Under the pieces are notes generated by a model. That model was given only the letters and a program-made list of their open reading frames with translations. It ran no database searches and had not been told where the DNA came from. A stretch of DNA of 64,000 nucleotides. Origin: Bin87 sp963663945. Lineage in GTDB: Bacteria; Chloroflexota; Dehalococcoidia; Lucifugimonadales; UBA3495. A program made the translations under genes and the position numbers. Each line of letters opens with the position of its first letter. Position 1 is the stretch's first letter. Location: the NCBI GenBank assembly GCA_963663945.1, contig OY760687.1, forward strand, positions 2,232,001 to 2,296,000, read 5' to 3'. Shown here piece by piece: positions 17,952 to 26,673 of the stretch.

Positions 17952-18404
17952 ATGCGGGGGCTCACGAGAAGGATGCACTTGATCATTGACGGTTTCGGCG
18001 GCGACCACGCCATGATGTGGGACACCGACCGCCTCCGATCCTTCCTCGACGAGTACCCGGCAGCCCTGGGGATGACCCGGATCACCGAACCGGAAGTCCT
18101 CGAATACCACGGCCCGAAGCCCGCCGACAACGGCATCTCGGGTTTCGTGATCATCGCCGAGAGCCATATCAGCGTCCACACGTTCCCGGAACGCGACTAC
18201 GTGAACATTGACGTCTTTTCGTGCAAGTCCTTCGATCACGAGCAGGCTCTCGCTGATGTTCGCTCGCTGTTCGACCTCCGCAACGTGAAAACCTGGTTGC
18301 TTGACCGCGGTCTGGAATGGCTCGACGCTGACCAGGGCGCACGCGAAACGGAACGCCAGCGCACCGTGCTCCAAACCGCCGCATCCGGCTCCCCAGTTGC
18401 CTGA
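17952..18404 (+). CDS. speD: S-adenosylmethionine decarboxylase proenzyme
   Basis: Supplies the aminopropyl donor for spermidine. The 150-residue class 1 prokaryotic enzyme self-cleaves to form a pyruvoyl group. The cleavage and active-site signature AESHISVHTFPE is present: Ser71 is the pyruvoyl precursor, His76 the processing residue and Cys91 (in DVFSC) the proton donor. ATG 17952 is the first start. ATG 17973, directly after GAGAAGG and beginning MHLIIDGFGG, may be the real one and still gives a full domain. The agmatinase-family gene overlaps the 3' end. Confidence 0.92.
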   Translation: MRGLTRRMHLIIDGFGGDHAMMWDTDRLRSFLDEYPAALGMTRITEPEVLEYHGPKPADNGISGFVIIAESHISVHTFPERDYVNIDVFSCKSFDHEQALADVRSLFDLRNVKTWLLDRGLEWLDADQGARETERQRTVLQTAASGSPVA

Positions 18405-19296
18405 TTCCCAAAACCCGCCCGTTCCCTGGACGCCGACCAACTTCCTGGCTCTCCCGCCTCAGCAGTCCTCGCTGGATACCTCGGCCGCCGTACTCATTCC
18501 CGTCCCCATCGATAGCACCACGTCCTTCCGAACCGGTGCGCGTCACGGCCCCGCCGCCATCATTGAGGCATCGGCCGCCCTGGAAGACTACGATATCGAG
18601 TTGGACGTCGATGTCGCCGAATTCGGGATCCACACCGGGCCTCCCCTGGAACCCCACGTCGGCGATCCCTACCAAATGGTGGAACGCGTTCGGGCGGCGG
18701 TTTCCTACTACGCCACCCGAGGTTCGGGCAAACTCACCGGCGTCATCGGCGGCGATCACTCGGCCACCATCGGTTCGGCGTTCGCTCACCTCGAACTCAA
18801 TCCGGACCTGTCCGTGCTGTATATCGATGCTCACGCCGACCTGCGCGACGAATACCAGGGAACCGCTTGGGGCCACAGTTCCGGAGCGCGCCGCATCGCC
18901 GAGCGTTGTCCGGTTTCGCTGGTAGGCGTGCGCACGCTGGCCCTCGAAGAGAAGGAGCATATCGAAGCTTCGGGCGTTCCCACCTTCTACTGGCCGCCGG
19001 GAAGCGAGCATTACATAACGGAAGTTATCGCCACTCTGGGACCCCACGTCTACGTCAGCATCGACCTGGACGCCCTTGACCCCGCGGAAATGCCGGCCGT
19101 GGGTACCCCTGAACCTGGAGGGATGCGCTGGTCCGAGCTGACCACCCTCCTCCGACGGGTTGCCGAGGAACGTCACATCGTGGGGTTCGATGTATGCGAA
19201 CTCGCGCCCGAACAGGGCCTGCCGGCGCACTCGTACACCTCTGCCAAGCTCGTGTACAAGCTGACCGCCTACGCCCTGGCTCTCGGCTCCCGCTAA
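18397..19296 (+). CDS. speB: Agmatinase/arginase-family ureohydrolase
   Basis: Binuclear-manganese ureohydrolase; agmatinases yield putrescine and urea. About 299 residues. Metal-binding motifs are GVIGGDHS, YIDAHADLRD and SIDLDALDP, in normal order and spacing. The conserved N-terminus NFLALPPQQSSL and VLIPVPIDSTTSFRTGARHG lies close to the start. TTG 18397, overlapping the speD stop, keeps it whole; TTG 18301, further inside speD, is the alternative, and neither has a convincing ribosome-binding site. Coupling to speD supports a polyamine role, so agmatinase is favoured over arginase or guanidinobutyrase. Confidence 0.82.
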   Translation: MPDSQNPPVPWTPTNFLALPPQQSSLDTSAAVLIPVPIDSTTSFRTGARHGPAAIIEASAALEDYDIELDVDVAEFGIHTGPPLEPHVGDPYQMVERVRAAVSYYATRGSGKLTGVIGGDHSATIGSAFAHLELNPDLSVLYIDAHADLRDEYQGTAWGHSSGARRIAERCPVSLVGVRTLALEEKEHIEASGVPTFYWPPGSEHYITEVIATLGPHVYVSIDLDALDPAEMPAVGTPEPGGMRWSELTTLLRRVAEERHIVGFDVCELAPEQGLPAHSYTSAKLVYKLTAYALALGSR

Positions 19297-19421
19297 ACCA
19301 CCGGATACTATGAGGCCCGGCAACGCGTGGGCGCTCCGTCCCTCGCTGACGCGGGATAGCGTCCGCACCCCGCCGTCCCCCACGGCGCTGTCGATGCCTA
19401 GTCGGTGTCCGATCTGTTTTC

Positions 19422-19451
19422 TTGACAATGCCGGCGGGCCAACCCTAGAAT
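19422..19451 (+). promoter_or_regulatory. Strong sigma-70 promoter for the HMG-CoA-lyase-like gene
   Basis: A perfect TTGACA (19422-19427) and TAGAAT (19446-19451) are separated by 18 bases. The start would be near 19458, about 63 bases before the ATG. Confidence 0.7.
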
Positions 19452-19520
19452 TTCCGCATTCCGCGCGTTTGAGCGCCCCGGAACCTATCCAGCCGCGCCT
19501 CCCGGCGCAAGGAGTTTTCC

Positions 19521-20714
19521 ATGCCAAGCCAATGGCCCACCGTTCACTATAAAGAAGAGGGCATGCGTGAAGGCATGCAGATCGAGGACGCCAACATCGC
19601 CGTCGACGACAAGGTTGAGCTCCTCGACATGCTGTCCGAAACCGGCCTCACCAGCATCGTCGTCGGCTCCTTTGTCAGTCCGCGGTGGACGCCCCAGATG
19701 GAGCGGATCGACGAGATCGTGACGAAGTTTACGCCCAAAGCCGGCGTCACCTACTCCGCCCTCGCGCTGAATGCCCGTGGTGTTGAGCGCGCCCGCGCCT
19801 ACTCTCCGCCCCTGACCATCGAGCGCGACGCCTATCCGCGTCTGTCCTGCCACCTCTGTGACGTGTTCGCCCGGCGTAACACCAACCGCAGCCAGATGGA
19901 CGAGATGGAACGCTGGCCGGCCATCATCGCCCAGGCCCAGGAGATGGGGATCACCGAGGCCGGCATCGGCTGCAACGCCTCCTGGGGTTCCAATTTCCTC
20001 GGGGAGTTCGAAGTCGACACCCTGATGACCCTTATGGAATACCAGCACGGGTTGTGGGAAGAGGCCGGGATCAACGTGCGCAGTTGCTCCATGGGCGACC
20101 CCATGAGCCATTGCACGCCGGCCAAGGTCGAGGAGAGCATCGTACGCGTCAAGGAACGCTGGCCCGAAATCAACCACTTCCGGCTGCATCTGCACAACGG
20201 CCGCAACATGGCCATCGCCTCCGCCTACGCCGCCATGCGCGTTCTGGGCGCCGAGGATACCCTTGAGCTCGATGGCACCATTGGCGGTTTCGGCGGCTGC
20301 CCCTACTGCGGCAACGGGCGCGCCACCGGTATGGCTCCCACGGAAGACCTGCTCCACATGATGGAAGATATGGGTATCCCAACGGGCGTCGATATCGACA
20401 AGCTGGTCGACTGTGTCTGGGCGGCCGAGCGGATCATCGGTCGCGAGCTGTACGGGCACGTCTCCAAGGCCGGCCCGCGGCCTCGCGCCAGCGCCGGCAA
20501 TCTTTACGACATCAACATGCCCTTTGTGGAAACCCTGGAACAGGCCACCCACTTCAAGAAGGGCGAGCAGATGTACGAAGGCGGCCTCTATCCGTACCGC
20601 GAGCCCGTTACCAGCCCCTATCGCGACCGCATCGACCAGGGCCAGCCGGCGTTCGGCGCCGGTCCGGGCGAGTTCCCCTGGAACCAGGACTGGCTGCCCA
20701 AAGCCAGCAGCTAG
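19521..20714 (+). CDS. HMG-CoA-lyase-like DRE-TIM metallolyase
   Basis: 397 residues. The N-terminal REGMQIED is the catalytic DGxQ-type strand of the DRE-TIM superfamily. HLHNGRNMAIASAY holds the metal-binding His-x-His, and TIGGFGGCPYCGNGRATG is close to the HMG-CoA lyase signature with its catalytic Cys. The protein is longer than HMG-CoA lyase (about 300), with roughly 80 extra C-terminal residues. A related activity (citramalyl- or other 3-hydroxyacyl cleavage) is equally possible. AAGGAG lies just upstream of ATG 19521. Confidence 0.82.
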   Translation: MPSQWPTVHYKEEGMREGMQIEDANIAVDDKVELLDMLSETGLTSIVVGSFVSPRWTPQMERIDEIVTKFTPKAGVTYSALALNARGVERARAYSPPLTIERDAYPRLSCHLCDVFARRNTNRSQMDEMERWPAIIAQAQEMGITEAGIGCNASWGSNFLGEFEVDTLMTLMEYQHGLWEEAGINVRSCSMGDPMSHCTPAKVEESIVRVKERWPEINHFRLHLHNGRNMAIASAYAAMRVLGAEDTLELDGTIGGFGGCPYCGNGRATGMAPTEDLLHMMEDMGIPTGVDIDKLVDCVWAAERIIGRELYGHVSKAGPRPRASAGNLYDINMPFVETLEQATHFKKGEQMYEGGLYPYREPVTSPYRDRIDQGQPAFGAGPGEFPWNQDWLPKASS

Positions 20715-20734
20715 GCCCAACGATCATCGCAGCA

Positions 20735-20768
20735 GTAAGGGGCGGGTTGTTAGAACAACCCGCCCCTT
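20735..20768. terminator. Bidirectional palindromic terminator
   Basis: AAGGGGCGGGTTGTT (20737-20751), a 2-base loop and the exact complement (20754-20768) lie between the converging lyase-like gene and propeller gene. A short T-containing tail follows on the plus strand. Confidence 0.75.
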
Positions 20769-20798
20769 CGGTTTGCCTGTGGCTTTCGGACTACGCAG

Positions 20799-21788
20799 TT
20801 ATGCCGACGTGCACGCCACGCTGATCACGTTCTGCGCCATTTCCGGCAGCGCGTCCGCGGTCCAGTTCGCTCCGCCGTCGTGAGTGCCGAACACCTCGCC
20901 CCGACGCGTGCAGAAGTAAACCTGCGACGGGTCCTGACGGTTCACCGCCACGCCGAAGGTGGTGCTGCCCGGACTGACGCCCGAATCAAACCGCTCCCAG
21001 CTTTCGCCAAGGTTGGTGGTCCGCATCACACCGCCCTGCTCGCTTCCGAAGTTCATGCCCACGCAGGCGTACAGAGTGTTCGCATCGCTGGGGTCGCGAA
21101 CCACGCCGCGCGAGTACTTGATGTCGGAGAACCGGTCGAATTGGCAGTCCTGCCAGGACGCTCCCCGGTCGGCGCTCCTCCACACTCCCGTGCGGTTGGA
21201 AATCAGCACCGACTGCGAATCCGCGCCGCCGACTGCCACGCCATGCAGGTCCAGCAGGTCAACGTCGCCGGCGAACTCGCTGTTACGGATCGTCCAGGTG
21301 TGCCCGCCGTCTGTGCTGCTCGCTGCGCCGCCAACTTCCAGGGCCGCATACATGTTGTCCGGGTTGCTGGCCTCAATGTCGATGCCCAGGATCCGCATGG
21401 CGAACGCCATCTGCACCTGCGACGGGTTCGACACCGTCGCGATGTGCGCCCAGTTCTGGCCGCCATCATCGCTCTTGTACACCTCGGCGCCCTCGGTGCC
21501 CAGGAACATGATATTGGGGTCATTGGGGTGGAACCGAATGGACCAGACCACTCGGCCCTCGTTCATGTTCATGCGCTGCCAATGGTCGCCGCCGTCGGTG
21601 CTCCGGTAGATGCCCCGCTGCGTTCCGCAAAAGATCGTGCGCGGATCGTTGGGATGAATGGCAATTGCCCGCGCCTGAGTGGCGGGCGCCAGCCCATCGG
21701 TGAGCAGATCCCAGTGAGCATCGCCCGCCGCCTTTCGGTACAGTCCGCTGGCTTCGGCGCCAACGTAGACGATAGTGTTGCCTGCCAT
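20799..21788 (-). CDS. BNR/Asp-box beta-propeller protein
   Basis: 329 residues. At least six Asp-box repeats of the form (S/T)xDxGxxW are visible: STDGGDHW, SDDGGQNW, STDGGHTW, SADRGASW, TTNLGESW and THDGGANW. They are spaced about 45-60 residues apart, as in sialidase, sortilin or photosystem-assembly propellers. No signal peptide and no catalytic sialidase residues are seen, so an enzymatic role is not claimed. GGAGG precedes ATG 21788. Confidence 0.85.
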   Translation of the reverse strand: MAGNTIVYVGAEASGLYRKAAGDAHWDLLTDGLAPATQARAIAIHPNDPRTIFCGTQRGIYRSTDGGDHWQRMNMNEGRVVWSIRFHPNDPNIMFLGTEGAEVYKSDDGGQNWAHIATVSNPSQVQMAFAMRILGIDIEASNPDNMYAALEVGGAASSTDGGHTWTIRNSEFAGDVDLLDLHGVAVGGADSQSVLISNRTGVWRSADRGASWQDCQFDRFSDIKYSRGVVRDPSDANTLYACVGMNFGSEQGGVMRTTNLGESWERFDSGVSPGSTTFGVAVNRQDPSQVYFCTRRGEVFGTHDGGANWTADALPEMAQNVISVACTSA

Positions 21789-21955
21789 GATGCTGCCTCC
21801 TGAACTTGTTGTGTCGGTTTGGTACCCGTTGCCGCCATTTCAGCAGACCACATGTAGGATGTCAAACCGAGCGCCCTGCCGTTGATCCAGTCCATTGTCC
21901 CTGACAGTCCGTCCTTTGGATCACCCTGCCGATTGATTGCTCCGCCGATTGATCA

Positions 21956-22699
21956 CTACGCAGGGCGACGGTTCCCCGCAACCGCCAGCGTAAGACACCA
22001 GACCGAAGCGGCGCCGGCCTCTTTGAGGGCGGATGCACAGATGTCCAGCGTGCTTCCCGTGGTGGCCACGTCGTCTACCAGGATGATTTGCCGGCCATGA
22101 ACTTCGCTCGGATGGGACACGGCGACGCTGTCGGCCACGTTGGTCACTCTGGCGACGGCGCTGGTCATCCCGGCCTGAGGATCTACTCGGCGGGTTCGGA
22201 CCAGCAGATCACCCTGATATGGCAAATCGCGGTGCCCCGCCACTCGACGGGCCAGCAGTTCCGCCTGGTTGTAGCCACGCTCCCGCCGCCGGCTCGAATG
22301 CATCGGCACCGGCGCAATCAGGTTTCCCGGGAGCGGATTCGTCTCAAGGTAATCAGCAAGCATGTCGCCCAACTGCGGCGCGGCCGCCTTTATGCCTCTA
22401 TACTTAAGGGCCAGTATGGCCTGGCGAACACTTCCTTCATATCGGAATGGCGCCTGCACACCGTCGAACCAACGGCCCGGCTGCGCGCAGGCCGGGCAAA
22501 GCTCGGACTCGCTATACGCCGCGCACACCCGGCAATATGGCGGAACCAGGAACGGCAAATCCTGCGCACACCGGTCGCAGATGATCTTGCCGGAGCCACC
22601 GCATCCCGCGCATTCCAGCGGGTACAGCGCGTCCAACAAGGTACGGCCGGCCTGTTCGGCCAGTCCCCGCACCGGAGCGAGGCGACGTATCAGAGACAT
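21956..22699 (-). CDS. ComF family protein (phosphoribosyltransferase-like)
   Basis: 247 residues from ATG 22699; the longer open frame overlaps the upstream Nudix gene and is rejected. An N-terminal zinc-finger pair (CAGCGGSGKIICDRC, then CRVCAAYSESELCPAC) is followed by a PRT fold with RRRERGYNQAELLAR and the PRPP loop ILVDDVATTGST. ComF proteins take part in DNA uptake in competent bacteria, but the family is widespread. It lies 10 bases behind the Nudix gene. Confidence 0.9.
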   Translation of the reverse strand: MSLIRRLAPVRGLAEQAGRTLLDALYPLECAGCGGSGKIICDRCAQDLPFLVPPYCRVCAAYSESELCPACAQPGRWFDGVQAPFRYEGSVRQAILALKYRGIKAAAPQLGDMLADYLETNPLPGNLIAPVPMHSSRRRERGYNQAELLARRVAGHRDLPYQGDLLVRTRRVDPQAGMTSAVARVTNVADSVAVSHPSEVHGRQIILVDDVATTGSTLDICASALKEAGAASVWCLTLAVAGNRRPA

Positions 22700-22709
22700 C
22701 GCTGTCCGC

Positions 22710-23210
22710 TCATGAGCGTTGGTTTCGAATGCGTTGCCAACGCCTGAGGATCTGCTCGTCCCTGGGAAATGCCAATGGCGGCAGATCATCGAGCGCAAAA
22801 AAGCCAACGTCCAAAGACTCAGGTCCCGGCGCCAGCACGCCCCCCACCTCCGTCGCCGCATAGGCCGCGACCACCACCGGATTGCCCACATCCGAGAACA
22901 ACCCGATCAGCTGATCGATTTCTACCAGCAGACCGGCCTCTTCTTCAACTTCCCGCGCTGCCGCCGTCTCCACGGGTTCTCCCCGGTCGACATAACCTCC
23001 GGGCATGCTCCACAACCCGTAACCAGTCTGGACGGCTCGTCTCACCATCAGCGTCTGTCCATCCCTTTCAATGACGCATGCCGCCGCCAGTTTCGGATCG
23101 TAGTAGACCACGCGCCCGCACTGCGGGCACACCGGGCGTTCCCGACCTTCGTGCTCTCTCAGAGCCAGGCGGGCCCCGCATCCGGCGCAGAAATTGTCGC
23201 CGTTGGTCAT
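22710..23210 (-). CDS. Nudix hydrolase with N-terminal zinc ribbon
   Basis: 166 residues from ATG 23210. The N-terminal zinc ribbon FCAGCGARL...PVCPQCGRV resembles that of NudC. The Nudix box G-x5-E-x7-REVEEEAGL is perfect. The segment WSMPGGYVDRGE precedes it. It could act on NADH, ADP-ribose or a related dinucleotide; the NudC-specific SQPWPFPxS motif was not found. It is the middle gene of a ribokinase-Nudix-ComF run on the minus strand with gaps of 28 and 10 bases. Confidence 0.87.
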   Translation of the reverse strand: MTNGDNFCAGCGARLALREHEGRERPVCPQCGRVVYYDPKLAAACVIERDGQTLMVRRAVQTGYGLWSMPGGYVDRGEPVETAAAREVEEEAGLLVEIDQLIGLFSDVGNPVVVAAYAATEVGGVLAPGPESLDVGFFALDDLPPLAFPRDEQILRRWQRIRNQRS

Positions 23211-23238
23211 TGCACTGGTCGGCCGTCGGATATTGCCG

Positions 23239-24180
23239 CTACGCGGATTGTTCCAGCAACGCCACCACGGCATCGCGTTCCGGCATCGAATCCTGCGCTC
23301 CAACACGCGTGACCGACAACGCGCCGGCCGCGCAACCCCATCGGACCGCCGAATCCAACGGATGGCCTTCGGACAATGCGACGGCCAGGGCTCCGTTGAA
23401 CGCGTCGCCCGCGGCCACGGTATCCACCGCCTGCACCGCAAACGGGGGGACCATCCCGCCGGCTTGACCAACCGACCAGTATGCCCCCTGCGCACCCAAT
23501 TTGATCACAGCCGCTCCCACACCCCTTGCCAGCAACTCGCCGGCGGCCCTGGCCGCCGCTTGCTCGTCCGTGACGGGATATCCGACCAGCGCCTCCGCTT
23601 CGGTCTCGTTGGGGGTGATGATGGACACGGAGCGATAGAATTCTTCGGGCACCGGCCGAACCGGACCGGGATCCAAAACCACGTGCACTCCCCGAGAATA
23701 TGCAGCCTCTGCTACCTTGATCGACAGGTCAATGGACACTTCCAACTGCAACAGTAGCGCGGAAGCCTCCGGCAGGAGCGCCGCGACGGCATCGTATTCG
23801 GCATCACCACAGGTGTCGTTCGCGCCCAGGACCTGCACGATCCGGTTCTGACCGCCTTCGCCCACGCTGATCACTGCGATACCGGAATTGGTTCCCGCGG
23901 AGACGCCCACGGCGTCAGTCGCCACGCCAGCGGACTGCAATAGATCCGTCAGTTGCGGCCCGAACATGTCATCGCCGACGCGCCCAACCATCGCCGACCG
24001 AGCGCCCATGCGCGAGGCGGCCACCGCCTGGTTTGCGCCTTTTCCCCCGGGATACGTCACGAACCGGTTACCCACCACGGTTTCGCCATCCGCGGGCAAC
24101 CGCTCCGAGAAGGTAACCAGATCCATGTTGATGCCGCCCAGGGACAGGATGAGGGGGCGACCACTTGCGTTATCCGTCAT
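23239..24180 (-). CDS. rbsK: Ribokinase (PfkB family sugar kinase)
   Basis: 313 residues. The PfkB N-terminal signature is GGINMDLVTFSERLPADGET followed by PGGKGANQAVAASRMG. The C-terminal ATP/catalytic signature VDTVAAGDAFNGALAVAL contains the catalytic Asp of GDAF. The substrate pattern fits ribokinase best, though other pentose or nucleoside kinases of the family cannot be excluded. It is the first gene of a three-gene minus-strand run. The 116-base gap to the divergent CoA-transferase gene must hold promoters for both. Confidence 0.88.
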   Translation of the reverse strand: MTDNASGRPLILSLGGINMDLVTFSERLPADGETVVGNRFVTYPGGKGANQAVAASRMGARSAMVGRVGDDMFGPQLTDLLQSAGVATDAVGVSAGTNSGIAVISVGEGGQNRIVQVLGANDTCGDAEYDAVAALLPEASALLLQLEVSIDLSIKVAEAAYSRGVHVVLDPGPVRPVPEEFYRSVSIITPNETEAEALVGYPVTDEQAAARAAGELLARGVGAAVIKLGAQGAYWSVGQAGGMVPPFAVQAVDTVAAGDAFNGALAVALSEGHPLDSAVRWGCAAGALSVTRVGAQDSMPERDAVVALLEQSA

Positions 24181-24258
24181 TTAAACCTGACATAACGAAA
24201 AATCGGCCACACGCTAACACCTGATATGGCACGCGTCAACGTGAGATTACCCCCATGC

Positions 24259-24264
24259 TATAAT
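24259..24264 (+). promoter_or_regulatory. Consensus -10 box upstream of CoA-transferase gene
   Basis: A perfect TATAAT sits 32 bases before the ATG; no convincing -35 was seen. Confidence 0.45.
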
Positions 24265-24296
24265 CCGCCAAACCTGAAAAAGCGAGGACCCGAACG

Positions 24297-25520
24297 ATGT
24301 CTCAGCCTCTGGAAAACATCAAGGTCGTCGACCTGACCCGTACCCTTGCGGGGCCGTTTTGCACTCAGAATCTCGCCGATATGGGGGCCGATGTCGTCAA
24401 GATCGAAGAGCCCAACGATGGCGACGAAACCCGCAAGTGGCCGCCCATCTGGAACGGCGAGAGCACCCAGTTCATGTCGTTCAACCGCAACAAGCGCAGC
24501 CTGTCCGTAAATCTGAAATCGGAAGAGGGGTTGGACATCGTCAAGAAGCTGGCAACCGAAGCCGACGTGATGATCGAGAGCTTCCGCGCCGGTACCCTGG
24601 CCCGCATGGGGTTGGGCTACGAGGACATCAAAGCCATCAACCCCGACATCGTTTACTGCACGATTTCCGGCTACGGACGCACCGGCCCCATGGCCAACAA
24701 GCCTGGCTACGACCTGATCATTCAGGCCTACAGCGGGTTGATGCACCTGACCGGCGATCCAAACGGCCCTCCGCAGCGTGTGGGGTTCTCATTGGTCGAC
24801 CTTTTCACCGGAATGCTCGCGTACGGCTCCATCGTCACGGCTTTGTACCACCGCGACAAGACCGGAGAGGGTCAGCTCATTGACACCGCACTGTTAGACG
24901 GACAGGTCGCGGCCATGAGCTATCACGCCACCGGGTTTATCGGCACCGGTATCGAGCCCCATCGCCTCGGGTCCGGACATCCCAGCCTGGTGCCTTATCA
25001 GAGCTTCCAGGCCTCAGATGGCTTTTTCATCCTGGGGGTCGCCAACCCGAACCTCTGGGAGCGGTTCTGCAACGCCATCGGGCACCCCGACTTGAAGGAC
25101 GATCCCAAGTTTGCCACGAACCCGGATCGGGTGGCGCACCGCGGCGAGATGGTAGACCTTTTGAACGGCATTTTCTCCTCCAACACCGTGGCGCACTGGG
25201 TGAAGGTGATCGATGAGGCGGGAGTTCCCGTGGGACCGATCAACAAGACATCGGACGTGGTGGCTGACGAACAGGTCAAGGCCCGGGAAATGTTCCTGGA
25301 GATCAACCATCCCCACGTGCCGGACCTTCGGGTACCCAACTCGCCGATAAAGCTGCAGGGCACTCCGGCGCAACTGCGATTGGCTCCACCGCTGTTGGGT
25401 GAACACAACGAGGAAGTCCTGGCGGAACTGGGTTACGACTCCGAGGCTTTTGAGAAGCTGAGGGAATCGGGAGCCGTGGGAGAACCTGGAAAAGAGATCA
25501 GCGGCGTCGGCGCGCACTGA
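24297..25520 (+). CDS. Family III CoA-transferase (CaiB/BaiF)
   Basis: 407 residues, full length for the family. The N-terminus KVVDLTRTLAGPFCTQNLAD and the following DMGADVVKIEEPNDGDETR are typical, as is the catalytic-Asp region RVGFSLVDLFTGMLAYGSIV. GEGQLIDTALLDGQVA and a C-terminal PSPxLGEHxxEVL-like stretch (APPLLGEHNEEVLAELGY) complete it. The enzyme moves CoA between carboxylic acids such as formate, oxalate, succinate or carnitine. The exact pair cannot be told. SAR202-type genomes are rich in this family. Confidence 0.92.
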   Translation: MSQPLENIKVVDLTRTLAGPFCTQNLADMGADVVKIEEPNDGDETRKWPPIWNGESTQFMSFNRNKRSLSVNLKSEEGLDIVKKLATEADVMIESFRAGTLARMGLGYEDIKAINPDIVYCTISGYGRTGPMANKPGYDLIIQAYSGLMHLTGDPNGPPQRVGFSLVDLFTGMLAYGSIVTALYHRDKTGEGQLIDTALLDGQVAAMSYHATGFIGTGIEPHRLGSGHPSLVPYQSFQASDGFFILGVANPNLWERFCNAIGHPDLKDDPKFATNPDRVAHRGEMVDLLNGIFSSNTVAHWVKVIDEAGVPVGPINKTSDVVADEQVKAREMFLEINHPHVPDLRVPNSPIKLQGTPAQLRLAPPLLGEHNEEVLAELGYDSEAFEKLRESGAVGEPGKEISGVGAH

Positions 25521-25674
25521 CCCTGGTTGGTTCGCACAAGGTTCGCACAAGGTACGTTATGTAGACACCACGCACGATTTCGGCCTCGTTTTTACAGAAC
25601 GTCCGCCATAACGACCCGGCGCGCTACCGCGCCGGGTCTACTGTTTCATTGCCTTCCAGACTGTCTCATCCCGG

Positions 25675-25703
25675 TTGCCGTGTGGGTATACCAAGGCTAT
25701 AAT
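25675..25703 (+). promoter_or_regulatory. Promoter of the four-tRNA cluster
   Basis: TTGCCG (25675-25680) and perfect TATAAT (25698-25703) are separated by 17 bases. The first tRNA starts 21 bases after the -10 box. Confidence 0.75.
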
Positions 25704-25724
25704 GAATCTCACTTGGTCACGCTC

Positions 25725-25800
25725 GGGCGGTTAGCTCAGCGGTTAGAGCGCCTCGTTCACACCGAGGAGGTCGGAGGTTCAAATCCTCCATCGCCCACCA
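25725..25800 (+). tRNA. tRNA-Val (anticodon CAC)
   Basis: Acceptor GGGCGGT/ATCGCCC, discriminator A and encoded CCA. Anticodon stem CCTCG/CGAGG with loop TTCACAC. T-arm GGAGG-TTCAAAT-CCTCC. Confidence 0.95.
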
Positions 25801-25838
25801 TACCGACCGCAGCGGGACCACAAAACGGAAAACACCGA

Positions 25839-25924
25839 GCCGAGGTGGCGAAACGGCAGACGCGCTGCGTTCAGGGCGCAGTGTCCTTTAGGACGTGTGG
25901 GTTCAAATCCCTCCCTCGGCACCA
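25839..25924 (+). tRNA. tRNA-Leu (anticodon CAG)
   Basis: Class II tRNA with a long variable arm (TGTCCTTTAGGACGT). Acceptor GCCGAGG/CCTCGGC, then A and CCA. Anticodon stem CTGCG/CGCAG with loop TTCAGGG. Confidence 0.95.
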
Positions 25925-25935
25925 TTTTCCGACGC

Positions 25936-26011
25936 GCGCTTGTAGCTCAGTGGATAGAGCGCTGCCCTGCGGAGGCAGAGGTCGTGAGTTCGAATCTCGC
26001 CAAGCGCGCCA
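25936..26011 (+). tRNA. tRNA-Arg (anticodon GCG)
   Basis: Acceptor GCGCTTG/CAAGCGC, discriminator G and encoded CCA. Anticodon stem CTGCC/GGCAG with loop CTGCGGA, so position 34 is G rather than the usual A. T-arm GTGAG-TTCGAAT-CTCGC. Confidence 0.93.
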
Positions 26012-26037
26012 TTTCTTTGCCCATACAACCCTCATCC

Positions 26038-26114
26038 GGGCGGTTAGCTCAGATGGTTAGAGCGTCTGCTTTACACGCAGAAGGCCGGGGGTTCGAGTCC
26101 CTCACCGCCCACCA
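26038..26114 (+). tRNA. tRNA-Val (anticodon TAC)
   Basis: Acceptor GGGCGGT/ACCGCCC, discriminator A and CCA. Anticodon stem TCTGC/GCAGA with loop TTTACAC. It shares its 5' acceptor strand with the first tRNA-Val of the cluster. Confidence 0.95.
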
Positions 26115-26237
26115 CCTCCCCCATGGATCACCTACCGCAACATGCTGCAGGCCGGCGCCTCGGGGAAGGATCATTCGCGCTCGCATGCCTGTCCTGGACA
26201 CCCTCGTTTTTGCCCGAGACAACGGGATGCTGACCCT

Positions 26238-26552
26238 ATGATGGAGCACGAGGGCATGCGCTGGGGTTACGTCTTCCTGCGCGCCCCCAATTTTCTCAGC
26301 GGCGAGGACCGGGACTTCCTCATGACCACCGCGGTCGAAATGTACCTTGCGGGAGAACCGGAGCGCGACATCCAGTCTGAGGGATACGAAGGTCGCGTCT
26401 ACACCGAACGGCGTTTCGAGATGCTGGGCACGTTCGGGGGGCAACGGTTCGACGCGGAGCTTGAAACGGTTCACGGCCGCGACACCGCCACTTTTCTGGT
26501 CAACGAGCAAACCCGAGGGATAGGCGGCGGCGGCGGTTTCTCACGCAACTAG
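26238..26552 (+). CDS. Small hypothetical protein
   Basis: 104 residues from ATG 26238; ATG 26241 or 26256 are equally possible. The sequence is acidic to neutral with no membrane segment and no motif I recognise. It contains WGYVFLRAPNFLSGEDRDFL, suggesting one compact domain, and a Gly-rich tail (GIGGGGGFSRN). It lies between the tRNA cluster and the PAC2 gene on the same strand. Codon use resembles its neighbours, which supports a real gene. Confidence 0.6.
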   Translation: MMEHEGMRWGYVFLRAPNFLSGEDRDFLMTTAVEMYLAGEPERDIQSEGYEGRVYTERRFEMLGTFGGQRFDAELETVHGRDTATFLVNEQTRGIGGGGGFSRN

Positions 26553-26673
26553 GCGCTGCGGAGTCCCCGCCTCGGTACAGCGCCCCGAGCCTGATGACCA
26601 AGGGTGGTTCGCGGGCGATGTGATATATTGGGCCAAACCTCAGCGGGGCAGCCGGGAAGGAAGGCGGTCAACT

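Noticed and set aside
18169..19527. 452-residue minus-strand frame opposite speD and the agmatinase gene
   Set aside because: Arg/Gly-rich shadow of the conserved plus-strand genes.
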